A program made the position numbers and the translations under genes. Shown here piece by piece: positions 1-6,931 of a stretch of 13,645 nt of DNA (within the stretch, counting starts at the first letter, position 1; every line of letters starts with the position of its first letter). The notes below the pieces were generated by a model. It did no database searches. It was not told where the DNA came from and was given only the letters and a program-made list of their open reading frames with translations. The stretch comes from an uncultured Prevotella sp. (GTDB lineage: Bacteria > Bacteroidota > Bacteroidia > Bacteroidales > Bacteroidaceae), in contig CAKQFW010000033.1 in assembly GCA_934230965.1 (NCBI GenBank), positions 1 to 13,645 of the forward strand, read 5' to 3'.

Positions 1-2
1 CG

Positions 3-563
3 GTAACGGTTGTTCAAAGCCACGACATTGACGAACTGGTAGACAACGCCGACGTGTCGGGACATAAAAAGGTAGAAACAAAGAAACCTGAAAACACTAA
101 CACCACCACAAACACAACACCACACAAACCAGGCAAAGTCGATAATAACAAGAAAGCCGACAATAACAAGAAAGAGGAACATCCTGCCAACAGGAACAAT
201 ATACAACACAGCGAGCATAACGCAAACGCTGAAAACAACAACGAAACAGAAAACGAAGGCGCAATCATCGACACACGACGAAAGCTACCCAAACGAAGCT
301 ACAAGGTAAACGGATATCGCGTGCAAGTGCTGAGCGGTGGAAATAGCCGACAAGACAAAAAAAGAGTGCAACAGGCTGGAAACGACGTAAAAGCAGTGTT
401 CCCAGAACTGCCCGTATATGTACACTTCTACTCGCCACGATGGATTTGCCGCGTAGGCAACTTCCGCTCCTATGAAGAGGCAAGCCATATCTTAAAACAA
501 CTGAAAAAGTTGGGCTTCAAAGAAGCCTGCATCGTAAGCGGAAAAATAACCGTGGCCTACTAA
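3..563 (+). CDS. SPOR-domain envelope protein, 5' end cut off by window edge
   Basis: The open frame runs from the window edge (reading from base 3) to TAA at 561-563, so the start and any signal peptide lie outside. The visible 186 residues begin [17 protein letters not shown], then a long low-complexity Asn/Lys/Thr/Glu-rich stretch (about nt 60-280) typical of a flexible periplasmic linker, then a C-terminal SPOR domain (about nt 300-560) starting [14 protein letters not shown] and containing [19 protein letters not shown] domains bind septal peptidoglycan stripped of its stem peptides, so a role in the periplasm at the cell envelope is inferred. A GTG at 54 could serve as a start, but the frame continues upstream with residues that resemble the family, so I read the gene as truncated. 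folE follows 40 bp later on the same strand, and the pair is probably cotranscribed. Such a SPOR gene upstream of folE is a common Bacteroidales arrangement, as far as I know. Confidence 0.85.
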   Translation, partial: VTVVQSHDIDELVDNADVSGHKKVETKKPENTNTTTNTTPHKPGKVDNNKKADNNKKEEHPANRNNIQHSEHNANAENNNETENEGAIIDTRRKLPKRSYKVNGYRVQVLSGGNSRQDKKRVQQAGNDVKAVFPELPVYVHFYSPRWICRVGNFRSYEEASHILKQLKKLGFKEACIVSGKITVAY

Positions 564-603
564 AACCATTAAGGCCACCGAAAAGAAAACAAACAACAAA
601 CAG

Positions 604-1197
604 ATGAATCCAGAAACAGAATACCGCGAAGGGCTTGACGAGCTCGCCGCACACTACCGCCAAGTGCTGACACTGCTTGGCGAAGACCCAGACCGCGAGG
701 GCCTGGAAAAAACTCCCATGCGCGTGGCAAAGGCCATGCAAGTGCTGACAAGAGGCTACGCCATGGACGCACACAAGGTGCTGACCGACGCATTGTTTGC
801 CGAGAAGTATAACCAAATGGTCATGGTAAAAGACATCGACTTCTTCTCAATGTGCGAACACCACATGCTGCCCTTCTACGGCAAAGCACACGTGGCATAC
901 ATACCCAACGGATATATCACGGGGTTGAGCAAGATTGCTCGCGTGGTAGATATCTTCAGTCATCGTCTGCAGGTGCAAGAGCGCTTCACACAACAAATTA
1001 TGGACTGCATACAAGAAACCCTCAAACCTCTGGGTGTGATGGTGGTTGTAGAGGCTAAACACATGTGCATGCAGATGCGTGGCGTAGAGAAACAAAACAG
1101 CATCACCACCACCAGCGCCTTCAGCGGAGCCTTCAACCAGGCCAAGACCCGCGAAGAGTTTATGAACCTGCTCAGAGGCGAAGCAAGAAGGATATAA
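604..1197 (+). CDS. folE: GTP cyclohydrolase I
   Basis: This 197-residue protein converts GTP to 7,8-dihydroneopterin triphosphate, the first step of tetrahydrofolate synthesis and also the source of precursor for queuosine. The family zinc site is visible: Cys84 and His87 in SMCEHHMLP, and Cys155 in KHMCM, matching Cys110, His113 and Cys181 of the E. coli enzyme. Other family blocks are present: the N-terminal helix with [13 protein letters not shown] (residues 28-40), [20 protein letters not shown] (100-118) and [16 protein letters not shown] (158-173). Length is close to that of the short bacterial form. ATG at 604 is preceded by A-rich sequence and not by a strong Shine-Dalgarno, as usual in Bacteroidota. 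It probably sits in the same transcript as the SPOR gene 40 bp upstream. A weak A/T stem at 1223-1264 may end the transcript. Confidence 0.97.
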   Translation: MNPETEYREGLDELAAHYRQVLTLLGEDPDREGLEKTPMRVAKAMQVLTRGYAMDAHKVLTDALFAEKYNQMVMVKDIDFFSMCEHHMLPFYGKAHVAYIPNGYITGLSKIARVVDIFSHRLQVQERFTQQIMDCIQETLKPLGVMVVVEAKHMCMQMRGVEKQNSITTTSAFSGAFNQAKTREEFMNLLRGEARRI

Positions 1198-1222
1198 GAA
1201 CGCTTGAAGGGGAACAGCAAAG

Positions 1223-1270
1223 GGAAGAAAAGAGAAAAACAAGAAAATAAACAATTTTTCTTCCTCTTTT
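1223..1270 (+). terminator. Possible weak terminator after folE
   Basis: GGAAGAAAA (1223-1231) can pair with TTTTCTTCC (1256-1264), 9 bp around a 24-nt purine-rich loop, and is followed by TCTTTT. The stem is A/T-rich and the loop long, so termination may be partial and the downstream lipoprotein gene could receive readthrough. Confidence 0.35.
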
Positions 1271-1333
1271 ATGCAAGAAATGGCGCGAAAGCACATTATA
1301 TATTTAGTAATGAACAAAAAAGTATTATTTGAT

Positions 1334-1978
1334 ATGAACAAATTAAAAACAGCTTTTCTCTCGCTGCTCTGCATAGCATTGGCAGCAACATCTCTCACGT
1401 CATGTCTTAGCACAGATGATAATGGCACTGGTTATACACCGCCCTCAAAAGAACAAAAGCAGGAAGCCATGATGGTAACCGCTGGCACATACGAGGGTAA
1501 AGTGTACATTCCCAACAGAAATGCTGAGAAACCCGACTCGGCAGATATCAGCTGGAACGTGATCGACTCAACAGCTACCGTTCAAAACTTCCCACTCAGT
1601 GCGCTGAAATTATTCGTAACCGACGCTAATAATCGCTCGATAATGGAAAAGGCTCCCACGCAGACCATCGTCTTCAATATGAGCCTGTATGACGTTTATA
1701 AACCTTCGGCATCAGCTTCTGGCAACTACTACCAGTTCTGGTTCTTGCCCAAATATACTGATTATAAGTATAACACCTCGTTCGCAGTTGATGGACAGAA
1801 CCATAGCGTAACCGTCACCTTCGGCACCGCTTACGTTTATGGCAACCAAGGCTACTATTCACTCTTAGCCTTCCAGAACAAGAAAGTGGCCGCTAATATC
1901 ATCATCAGCCGAATGGAGATCGACGGTATTCCCTACGAAGTGCAAAGCGCACTGGGTATGAAAGGCAATAAAAGATAA
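1334..1978 (+). CDS. Lipoprotein resembling the DUF4840 family
   Basis: The predicted product has 214 residues from ATG 1334. The frame stays open upstream, with ATGs at 1271, 1280 and 1310, but only the 1334 start gives a normal lipoprotein signal: MNKLKTAFLSLLCIALAATSLTSC, with a lysine-containing N-region, hydrophobic core and an LTSC lipobox (Cys at residue 24). The residues after Cys, LSTDD, carry two acidic residues, which resembles the Bacteroidota lipoprotein export signal for surface display. Mature sequence is beta-rich with VTAGTYEGKVYIPNRN, a central QFWFLPKYTDYKYN segment and a C-terminal IIISRMEIDGIPYEV. The pattern (Ser/Cys signal, then 'GTYEGK...') recalls DUF4840 proteins of Prevotella and Bacteroides. 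The function is unknown. The stop at 1978 is 6 bp before the AP endonuclease gene, so the two are almost certainly translated from one mRNA. Confidence 0.72.
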   Translation: MNKLKTAFLSLLCIALAATSLTSCLSTDDNGTGYTPPSKEQKQEAMMVTAGTYEGKVYIPNRNAEKPDSADISWNVIDSTATVQNFPLSALKLFVTDANNRSIMEKAPTQTIVFNMSLYDVYKPSASASGNYYQFWFLPKYTDYKYNTSFAVDGQNHSVTVTFGTAYVYGNQGYYSLLAFQNKKVAANIIISRMEIDGIPYEVQSALGMKGNKR

Positions 1979-1984
1979 AACATA

Positions 1985-2737
1985 ATGAAATTTGTATCTT
2001 GGAACGTTAACGGCCTAAGGGCTTGCGCAACAAAGGGCTTTGAAGATAGCTTTAAGGCCCTTGATGCCGACTTTTTCTGCCTACAGGAGACGAAGATGCA
2101 GGCCGGGCAGCTCGACTTACAATTCCCTGGCTACCAATCGTATTGGAACTATGCCGAGAAGAAAGGCTATTCGGGCACGGCCATCTACAGCCGACACCAG
2201 CCGCTGAACGTAACCTACGGCCTGGGCATTGAGGAACACGACCACGAAGGACGTGTCATCACACTCGAGTTTGACCACTTCTTCCTCGTCACGGTATATA
2301 CGCCCAACTCGCAAGATGGGCTGCGTCGCCTCGACTATCGCATGACATGGGAAGAGGCTTTCTACCAGTATCTGCACCAATTAGACGAGCAAAAGCCCGT
2401 CATTGTGTGTGGCGACCTAAACGTAGCACACCAAGAGATTGACCTCAAAAACCCGAAGACAAACCGACAGAACGCGGGTTTCACAGACCAAGAGCGCGAA
2501 AAGATGACATTCTTACTGCAGAATGGCTTCACTGACAGCTTCCGTCTGCTGCATCCCGATGAGGTAAAATATTCGTGGTGGTCTTACCGTTTCAAGGCTC
2601 GCGAGAAGAACGCAGGCTGGCGTATCGACTACTTCCTCGTGTCTGACCGCCTTCGCGATAAGGTAACAGCCGCCGAGATACATAACGAAATCATGGGCAG
2701 CGACCACTGCCCCGTGTCGCTGCAGCTTGATATTTAA
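1985..2737 (+). CDS. xth: Exodeoxyribonuclease III / AP endonuclease (ExoA type)
   Basis: This 250-residue enzyme of the endonuclease/exonuclease/phosphatase fold cleaves 5' of abasic sites in base-excision repair and has 3'-phosphodiesterase/exonuclease activity. All catalytic elements are seen: Asn7 in SWNVNGLRA, Glu35 in CLQETK, Tyr105 in VYTPNSQ, Asp144 and Asn146 in CGDLNVAH, and the C-terminal Asp240-His241 pair in GSDHCPV. WRIDYFLVS (212-220) is the typical family block before it. Length and motif spacing fit the bacterial ExoA/human APE1 branch; the call of family is secure, the exact subfamily less so. It follows the lipoprotein gene by 6 bp, an unusual partner for a repair gene. The 3' end, stop included, is repeated twice downstream (2719-2820), and a strong hairpin at 2837-2869 probably ends the transcript. 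Confidence 0.96.
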   Translation: MKFVSWNVNGLRACATKGFEDSFKALDADFFCLQETKMQAGQLDLQFPGYQSYWNYAEKKGYSGTAIYSRHQPLNVTYGLGIEEHDHEGRVITLEFDHFFLVTVYTPNSQDGLRRLDYRMTWEEAFYQYLHQLDEQKPVIVCGDLNVAHQEIDLKNPKTNRQNAGFTDQEREKMTFLLQNGFTDSFRLLHPDEVKYSWWSYRFKAREKNAGWRIDYFLVSDRLRDKVTAAEIHNEIMGSDHCPVSLQLDI

Positions 2738-2820
2738 GCGCAACTAATCATTGCTGCAGCATGATATTTAAGTACAACGAAACATCGCTGCTGTTGACAT
2801 TTAAGCACAACTAATCATTA
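2719..2820 (+). repeat. Imperfect 33-34 bp tandem repeat overlapping the 3' end of the AP endonuclease gene
   Basis: Three units begin at 2719, 2753 and 2787. Unit 1 opens GCTGCAGCTTGATATTTAAG and includes the last codons and TAA of the gene; unit 2 opens GCTGCAGCATGATATTTAAG; unit 3 opens GCTGCTGTTGACATTTAAG. All carry an AYAAC-type continuation after TAAG, and units 1 and 3 share CAACTAATCATT. Periods are 34 and 33 bp. The first unit is coding, so the array looks like duplication of the gene's own end. Confidence 0.8.
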
Positions 2821-2836
2821 GTCCGTAATAAAGCGA

Positions 2837-2880
2837 AAGCCGTTCCTGTCTCAACGACAAGAACGGCTTCTTTGTGTTGT
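2837..2880 (+). terminator. Terminator hairpin after the AP endonuclease gene
   Basis: AAGCCGTTC (2837-2845) pairs with GAACGGCTT (2861-2869); inside it, after one C/A mismatch, TGTC (2847-2850) pairs with GACA (2856-2859) around loop TCAAC. The hairpin is followed by CTTTGTGTTGTGTT, a broken U tract. It lies 100 nt after the stop, beyond the tandem repeats. Confidence 0.7.
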
Positions 2881-3114
2881 GTTACAAATTCAATTTACTA
2901 ACAACCTTTCTACCAATATAAAGAACTAAAATACTATTTTTTAAACAACTTAAACCAACTTATTTTCAAATTATACTACTATCTAAAATCTATCAATAAT
3001 CTATCTATCAGCAATACCAGATTACATACGTATCATTATATATCATTGTCCTGGTTGCATATATATAACACTTATATAACCGTTTTTTCTACTATCACCC
3101 CCAAAGAATTAACC

Positions 3115-3122
3115 TATGTTTG
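3115..3122 (+). promoter_or_regulatory. Possible Bacteroidota -7 box without a downstream gene
   Basis: TATGTTTG matches the -7 consensus TAnnTTTG exactly on the plus strand. I see no TTTG at the expected -33 distance. No plus-strand protein gene follows for 950 bp, so it is either chance or the promoter of a short untranslated RNA ending near the hairpin at 3359-3403. Confidence 0.25.
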
Positions 3123-3240
3123 CACAAAATGCAAGGGTTTAATATTCGTTAAACTTTAAAGACATTAATGGATGCATTTATGGATTAATAAACACGTGCA
3201 TGGAATGTAGATTGGAAAGATGGGAAAGATGGAAGGGTCG

Positions 3241-3308
3241 GATAGATGGATGGATTAACGAATAGATGGATGGATTAACGAATAGATGGATGTATTAACG
3301 AATAGAAT
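3241..3308. repeat. 20-bp tandem repeat, three and a half copies
   Basis: Units start at 3241, 3261 and 3281, with a partial fourth at 3301. Each reads RATAGATGGATGGATTAACG with one change (GGATGTATT in the third). The flanking DNA (3168-3190) has looser copies of ATGGATTAA, suggesting the array expanded from a related local sequence. It is not part of any recognisable gene. Confidence 0.9.
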
Positions 3309-3346
3309 AATGAAAACACGAATTGATGTATATGTTTAAAGACGAT

Positions 3347-3403
3347 ACATTTATGAAAAAAGGTAAGCAAAGGAACGATACTTGCGTTCTTTTGCTTACC
3401 TTT
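3347..3403 (-). terminator. Very strong intrinsic terminator of tadA
   Basis: AAAGGTAAGCAAA (3359-3371) pairs with TTTGCTTACCTTT (3391-3403); a G-T pair and then GAACG (3373-3377) with CGTTC (3385-3389) extend the stem to 19 bp around loop ATACTTG. On the minus strand the stem runs straight into TTTTTT (3360-3355). It sits about 43 nt past the tadA stop. On the plus strand a T run (3410-3414) follows six bases later, so it may also act weakly in that direction. Confidence 0.9.
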
Positions 3404-3445
3404 GCACCGTTTTTAAACATTGCTGCAGCAAATGTCTCGGCAGAC

Positions 3446-3922
3446 CTATGAGCGCCGCTCTTGAAAGAAGCGTTGCATAAGGGTGCGACATTCGTCTTCA
3501 AGCACACCACGCGTAACGGTGGCTTTAGGATGAAACGCTTTAGGGGCATAGAGGGCATAGCCTCGTTTCTCATCAGGCGCACCATACACAATGCGGCTGA
3601 CCTGAGCCCAACCAATGGCACCAGCACACATAATGCAAGGCTCTACGGTGACGTATAGCGTGCAGCCCGACAGATACTTACCACCCAAAGCCGACGCTGC
3701 CATCGTAAGTGCTTGCATCTCGGCATGAGCCGTAACATCGCACAAGGTCTCGGTGAGGTTATGGGCACGAGCAATAATGCGTCCGCCCGCCACAATAACG
3801 GCTCCCACAGGTATCTCACCTTCATCGTAAGCGGCCTGGGCCTCGGCAAGAGCGGCCTTCATAAAGCGCTCGTCGTCATTATTTGCTGGTATATTATTTG
3901 TCAGCATATTGTTTGTAGGCAT
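3446..3922 (-). CDS. tadA: tRNA-specific adenosine deaminase (nucleoside deaminase family)
   Basis: This 158-residue zinc deaminase converts A34 to inosine in the anticodon wobble position of tRNA-Arg(ACG), letting one tRNA read several Arg codons. The cytidine-deaminase-fold signature is complete: His66 and Glu68 in TAHAEMQAL, and Cys96 and Cys99 in VEPCIMCAGA, giving the zinc ligands and proton shuttle. GEIPVGAVIV (35-44) and the IVYGAPDEKRGY region (111-122) also match the family. The first 15 residues are an odd Asn-rich extension, M(P/L)TNN repeated, made of three 15-bp tandem units. Three in-frame methionines (residues 1, 6 and 21) could start; residue 21 aligns with the first family-conserved helix, so the extension may not be needed. 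The gene is divergent from the DUF4250 gene and ends in its own strong terminator. A related family member such as guanine deaminase is less likely given the motif spacing. Confidence 0.92.
   Translation of the reverse strand: MPTNNMLTNNIPANNDDERFMKAALAEAQAAYDEGEIPVGAVIVAGGRIIARAHNLTETLCDVTAHAEMQALTMAASALGGKYLSGCTLYVTVEPCIMCAGAIGWAQVSRIVYGAPDEKRGYALYAPKAFHPKATVTRGVLEDECRTLMQRFFQERRS
3878..3922 (-). repeat. 15-bp in-frame tandem repeat at the start of tadA
   Basis: On the minus strand the units are ATGCCTACAAACAAT (3922-3908), ATGCTGACAAATAAT (3907-3893) and ATACCAGCAAATAAT (3892-3878), encoding MPTNN, MLTNN and IPANN. A degenerate fourth copy (…AACAAATATT) lies just upstream at about 3923-3937, so the start codon itself sits inside the array. 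Confidence 0.85.
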
Positions 3923-3956
3923 AATATTTGTTATATAAATGATGTTTTGATTTTAT

Positions 3957-4055
3957 CTTGATATTGTCTCATTAAACTTGATATTGTCTCATTAAACTTG
4001 ATATTATCTTTAAAAAGACTTGACATTATCTTTAGCTTGATATTGTCTTAATAAA
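3957..4055. repeat. Five-copy tandem repeat of about 20 bp between divergent tadA and DUF4250 gene
   Basis: Units start at 3957, 3977, 3997, 4019 and 4036. The first two are identical, CTTGATATTGTCTCATTAAA; the others are diverged (CTTGATATTATCTTTAAA, CTTGACATTATCTTTAG, CTTGATATTGTCTTAATAAA). It fills most of the shared upstream region of two divergent genes, so a regulatory effect on either is possible but not shown. Confidence 0.9.
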
Positions 4056-4073
4056 TAGGAAAAGAATATAGAT

Positions 4074-4253
4074 ATGGAACATTTACCCAACGATCCGATG
4101 ATGTTATTTTCGGCAGTAAACATGCTGCTGCGTGACGAATACAGTTCACTTGATGCCCTCTGCGACGATATGAATGTTGACCGCACCGCGCTGGAAGACA
4201 AGCTAAAAGCAGCTGGCTTTGAATATAGCGAGCAGTATCATAAGTTTTGGTAA
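4074..4253 (+). CDS. Small DUF4250-family protein
   Basis: ATG at 4074 opens a 59-codon frame ending TAA 4251-4253. The protein begins MEHLPNDPMMLFSAVNMLLR and continues DEYSSLDALCDDMNVDR, ending EYSEQYHKFW. This matches my recollection of DUF4250 proteins, which start with a LPNDPxMLxSxxNxxLRD block, keep a SLDxLCxDMxVD block and are about 60 residues long. The middle looks like a small helix-turn-helix (residues 25-50), so nucleic-acid binding is possible, but the function is unknown. An AGGA at 4057-4060 lies rather far (13 nt) from the ATG. It is divergent from tadA and converges on the GH9-deacetylase gene with only 46 bp between their ends. Clear family conservation makes this a real gene despite its size. 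Confidence 0.88.
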   Translation: MEHLPNDPMMLFSAVNMLLRDEYSSLDALCDDMNVDRTALEDKLKAAGFEYSEQYHKFW

Positions 4254-4299
4254 CAGTCATCGCAACATTCATTCTGTCGTTAACGTCTTCTACAAAACA

Positions 4300-6834
4300 T
4301 CACTTCAGGTTTAGACCCAGCATTTCCTCAACCGACACAAAAGTGTAGCCACGGTGCTGCAAGGTTTTGATAATCTTGGGCAACAGGGTGTAGAACTTAT
4401 CGGTGCGCGAAGGATGCGTTCCGAAATGAATCATGAGGAAGTGGCCATTAAGCGTGTGCTGACGTTCAAAGTCGAGCAAACGCTTATACAACTGAGCGCT
4501 CGACTTATAGCGCTCGCCCATATCAGGCGTAGTATAGTCGGCGTTGGTGCCTGTGCCAGGGGTGAAGTTGATGATTTGCAGACCCATCTCATGCGCCCAT
4601 CCGTTCACCTTACTATTATAATATTCGTAAGGCGGGATGAAATAGGGTGCTTTTTCTTTGCTGATGCCGAAAGAGGCCATTGTGTTATAACTCTTCAGCA
4701 TATCATCAACAAACTGCTGCTTGCTAACCAGCATCGAGTCGCGCTTCTCCCAAGGTGCATACAGCAAGTGGCCGTAGCTATGGCTACCTACATAATGTCC
4801 GTCGGCCACCAGTTGGCGCACAATGTCGGGATACATCTCATAAAACTTACCCGTAAAGAAGAACCCACCCTTTACCTTTTCTTTTTTCAGTGTGCTGATG
4901 ATGGTATTGGCGCCATCGGCCTTATCGTCGGCAGTGAACACCAGGCAGATACGTTTCTTCGTGGGGTCGCCTTTTATGATGGCACCCGCCTGTTCATACA
5001 CGTTAGCGTTATCGGTCACGCCCGTCTGCTCGCGCCCCTCCATCTCATACACCGAGAGGGGGAAGGTAAGCGAAGCCGTGCCATCCATCGTAGGTTCGTT
5101 TGAGCTATAGTCAGACATATTATCATGATACACTACGTCGCCAGGCTGAAACAGCTCATAGTTATGAGCCTCGCTGGCGCGCATACCATTGGTAAGGTTT
5201 ACGCCACGCAAGCCCTTAAAGATAGAGGCATAAACAGGGCCATCAACCAGTCCGCCCGTTGTGTTACCCTTGTTCAGATACACATAGCCCGAGTGCGGCT
5301 GCGTGGGATACACGCCACCCATAGGTAGCTCAACAATCATGCTGGTGCCCCATGGGTTGCAGCCCAACAGCCAGTCGCGCAAAGCGCCCTCCATCTCTTC
5401 GTAGGAGCGGTCGTTGGTGAGCTGACGATACAAGATGCACTGTGTGAGCATGGCAACGGTGAGGTTGTTTGAGCACCAGATGCCAGGCACGCCCCACAAG
5501 AACGGATGCTCTTGAGCACGCTGCCACACGCGGTCGATGCCCGTGCGCAGGTTACGCACAAACTCGTTACGCATCCGACTATCAGTGCCGTGCTTAGCCA
5601 ATTGATAGTGACCCATATTCATAAATGGGTACCATTGATAGTGGCGAGCACTGTCGGCCCCCATCCAAGGCGTGATAGGTTCGCGGCGTCCATACTCTAT
5701 GGCCTGTAACAGATACTGTCGGTCGCCCGTCTTACGATACAGTTCCATGGCGCCCAGCTCCATATCATCAACCCAGTTATCTTCCTCATAAATATAAGGC
5801 GACACTACCGACACTGTTTGCGTGTTGCCTGGTTTATCGATACCCACCTGATAAGCGTCGGCCGCCTTGTTTCCAATTTTTTCAGCAAAGTCGGGATAGA
5901 AAGGCTTCAATACACTCGAGCCCAAAGCAAAATCGCTGGCAAACTTACCTGCTGTGCTGGCAGCGCCCATGGTGGCGTTCATAAACTTGCCGCGCTGTTG
6001 CGGTTTGCCATCAACAAAATATACGGGGCGATCTTGGTTCTTACCCCATCCATAGTCGGCGGGGTCATAGTTAGGCAACTTCATTGCCACATGGTCGCGG
6101 TCGTCGGCTATCTGGTTATACAGTTCGCCTTTAGCGGGGTTCATGCGGTCGAGCCAATCAAGCCCCCAGTATGCCTCATCAATAATATCGGGTATGCCGT
6201 TAGCGCCCAGCATGCCATTAGCCTGATAATGATCGGCAAAGGCCGATGGGTTTTGCTGATAGGCAAAGAGCAACTGATAGATAGCATTGGCCGATGTAGG
6301 CGTATATTGCAGCAAATCGGCAGCATCGTGCCATCCACCACGCACGTCAATGTGCTGCCCTTCTTTGGTGGGATGATATTTTATGCGAGCATCTTTTTGG
6401 TGGCAACTATCCTGTATGTAAGGGTTCCATCCGCAACGTTGCTGGCGCATATAGTTCAGCACAAAGTCGGACGTGCCCCTATACACCTGCCCGTTAATAG
6501 GAAATATTTCAGAGCGGCTCTGCCCCACCTTTATATAATAGGTGCCAGGCTGAGTAAAGTCGGAGAAGCGGAGGCGGAACGTAGCCTTCATGTTGCCCAT
6601 AGCGCCCATAGCCTGCACCTGGTTTGAGGTGTAAGCCACCTTTCCTGTAAAGGCGTTAACGAGCGTGAAATGGTTTACCGTAATAGGTTGATCGCTCATC
6701 AGCACCGCCACCTTTGTGGCTTTGGGCAGATAGCCCAACTGGTTGATGCGCACCCACCCTTCGCCCTTCATCATAAGGGCATTAAAGGCCACAAAGGCCA
6801 ATAGCATTGCAAGACGTAAATGTTTCTTTGTCAT
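4300..6834 (-). CDS. Secreted GH9 glycosidase fused to a polysaccharide deacetylase domain
   Basis: The 844-residue product has an N-terminal export signal (residues 1 to about 25, no lipobox), an Ig-like CelD_N-type domain starting WVRINQLGYLP (27-37, to about 115), a GH9 (alpha/alpha)6 catalytic domain (about 125-600), a short linker and a C-terminal NodB/CE4-like domain (about 627-840). In GH9 the Asp pair is in GGWHDAAD (Asp170, Asp173; family usually DAGD) and the acid is Glu580 in YSSNEPTMDG. The usual PHHR block reads PHSG (513-516). In the deacetylase part, Asp636-Asp637 (TADDK), HSYGH (His685, His689), PPYEYYN (734-740) and MIH (801-803) cover the metal and catalytic positions, although motif 3 lacks its Arg. 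This suggests one secreted enzyme that both cleaves and deacetylates a beta-glycan. The substrate is unknown, and altered subsite residues argue against assuming cellulose. No SusC/SusD pair is adjacent. The promoter is at 6931-6962. Confidence 0.9.
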   Translation of the reverse strand: MTKKHLRLAMLLAFVAFNALMMKGEGWVRINQLGYLPKATKVAVLMSDQPITVNHFTLVNAFTGKVAYTSNQVQAMGAMGNMKATFRLRFSDFTQPGTYYIKVGQSRSEIFPINGQVYRGTSDFVLNYMRQQRCGWNPYIQDSCHQKDARIKYHPTKEGQHIDVRGGWHDAADLLQYTPTSANAIYQLLFAYQQNPSAFADHYQANGMLGANGIPDIIDEAYWGLDWLDRMNPAKGELYNQIADDRDHVAMKLPNYDPADYGWGKNQDRPVYFVDGKPQQRGKFMNATMGAASTAGKFASDFALGSSVLKPFYPDFAEKIGNKAADAYQVGIDKPGNTQTVSVVSPYIYEEDNWVDDMELGAMELYRKTGDRQYLLQAIEYGRREPITPWMGADSARHYQWYPFMNMGHYQLAKHGTDSRMRNEFVRNLRTGIDRVWQRAQEHPFLWGVPGIWCSNNLTVAMLTQCILYRQLTNDRSYEEMEGALRDWLLGCNPWGTSMIVELPMGGVYPTQPHSGYVYLNKGNTTGGLVDGPVYASIFKGLRGVNLTNGMRASEAHNYELFQPGDVVYHDNMSDYSSNEPTMDGTASLTFPLSVYEMEGREQTGVTDNANVYEQAGAIIKGDPTKKRICLVFTADDKADGANTIISTLKKEKVKGGFFFTGKFYEMYPDIVRQLVADGHYVGSHSYGHLLYAPWEKRDSMLVSKQQFVDDMLKSYNTMASFGISKEKAPYFIPPYEYYNSKVNGWAHEMGLQIINFTPGTGTNADYTTPDMGERYKSSAQLYKRLLDFERQHTLNGHFLMIHFGTHPSRTDKFYTLLPKIIKTLQHRGYTFVSVEEMLGLNLK

Positions 6835-6898
6835 AGAAAAGGGTATAATAGTTAATTACTGCATGCGTTCTGACATGCTAAAAGCTTAATTCATCATT

Positions 6899-6931
6899 AT
6901 TATCATGATACAATAATCATTATCATGTTAC
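6899..6931 (-). repeat. 20-bp-spaced direct repeat at the GH9 transcription start
   Basis: ATTATCATGATAC (6899-6911) and ATTATCATGTTAC (6919-6931) match at 12 of 13 positions, 20 bp apart. The first contains the perfect palindrome TATCATGATA. They lie immediately downstream of the predicted -7 box, covering the likely transcription start, where a repressor site would be expected. Confidence 0.6.

Larger units (their letters stand above)
2738..3445. other. Intergenic region of about 700 bp between the AP endonuclease and tadA genes
   Basis: No convincing protein gene is present on either strand. It holds, in order: two further copies of the AP-endonuclease 3' end (to 2820), a terminator hairpin (2837-2869), an AT-rich stretch (about 2880-3090) with no recognisable signal, a lone TATGTTTG box on plus (3115-3122), a 20-bp tandem repeat (3241-3308), and the strong tadA terminator (3359-3403). 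The two neighbouring genes converge here. Confidence 0.7.

Noticed and set aside
54..56. GTG start for the SPOR gene
   Set aside because: The frame remains open to the window edge with family-like residues ([13 protein letters not shown]), so the real start is more likely upstream with a signal peptide.
847..1428. 193-codon minus-strand open frame
   Set aside because: It overlaps folE and the lipoprotein gene on the other strand, both with clear family evidence; no motif or promoter found.
4354..5103. 249-codon plus-strand open frame
   Set aside because: It lies opposite the deacetylase domain, whose motifs are conserved; no family features of its own.
5818..6627. 269-codon plus-strand open frame
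   Set aside because: It is antisense to the well-supported GH9 gene, has no recognisable motif, and its composition follows from the opposite strand.
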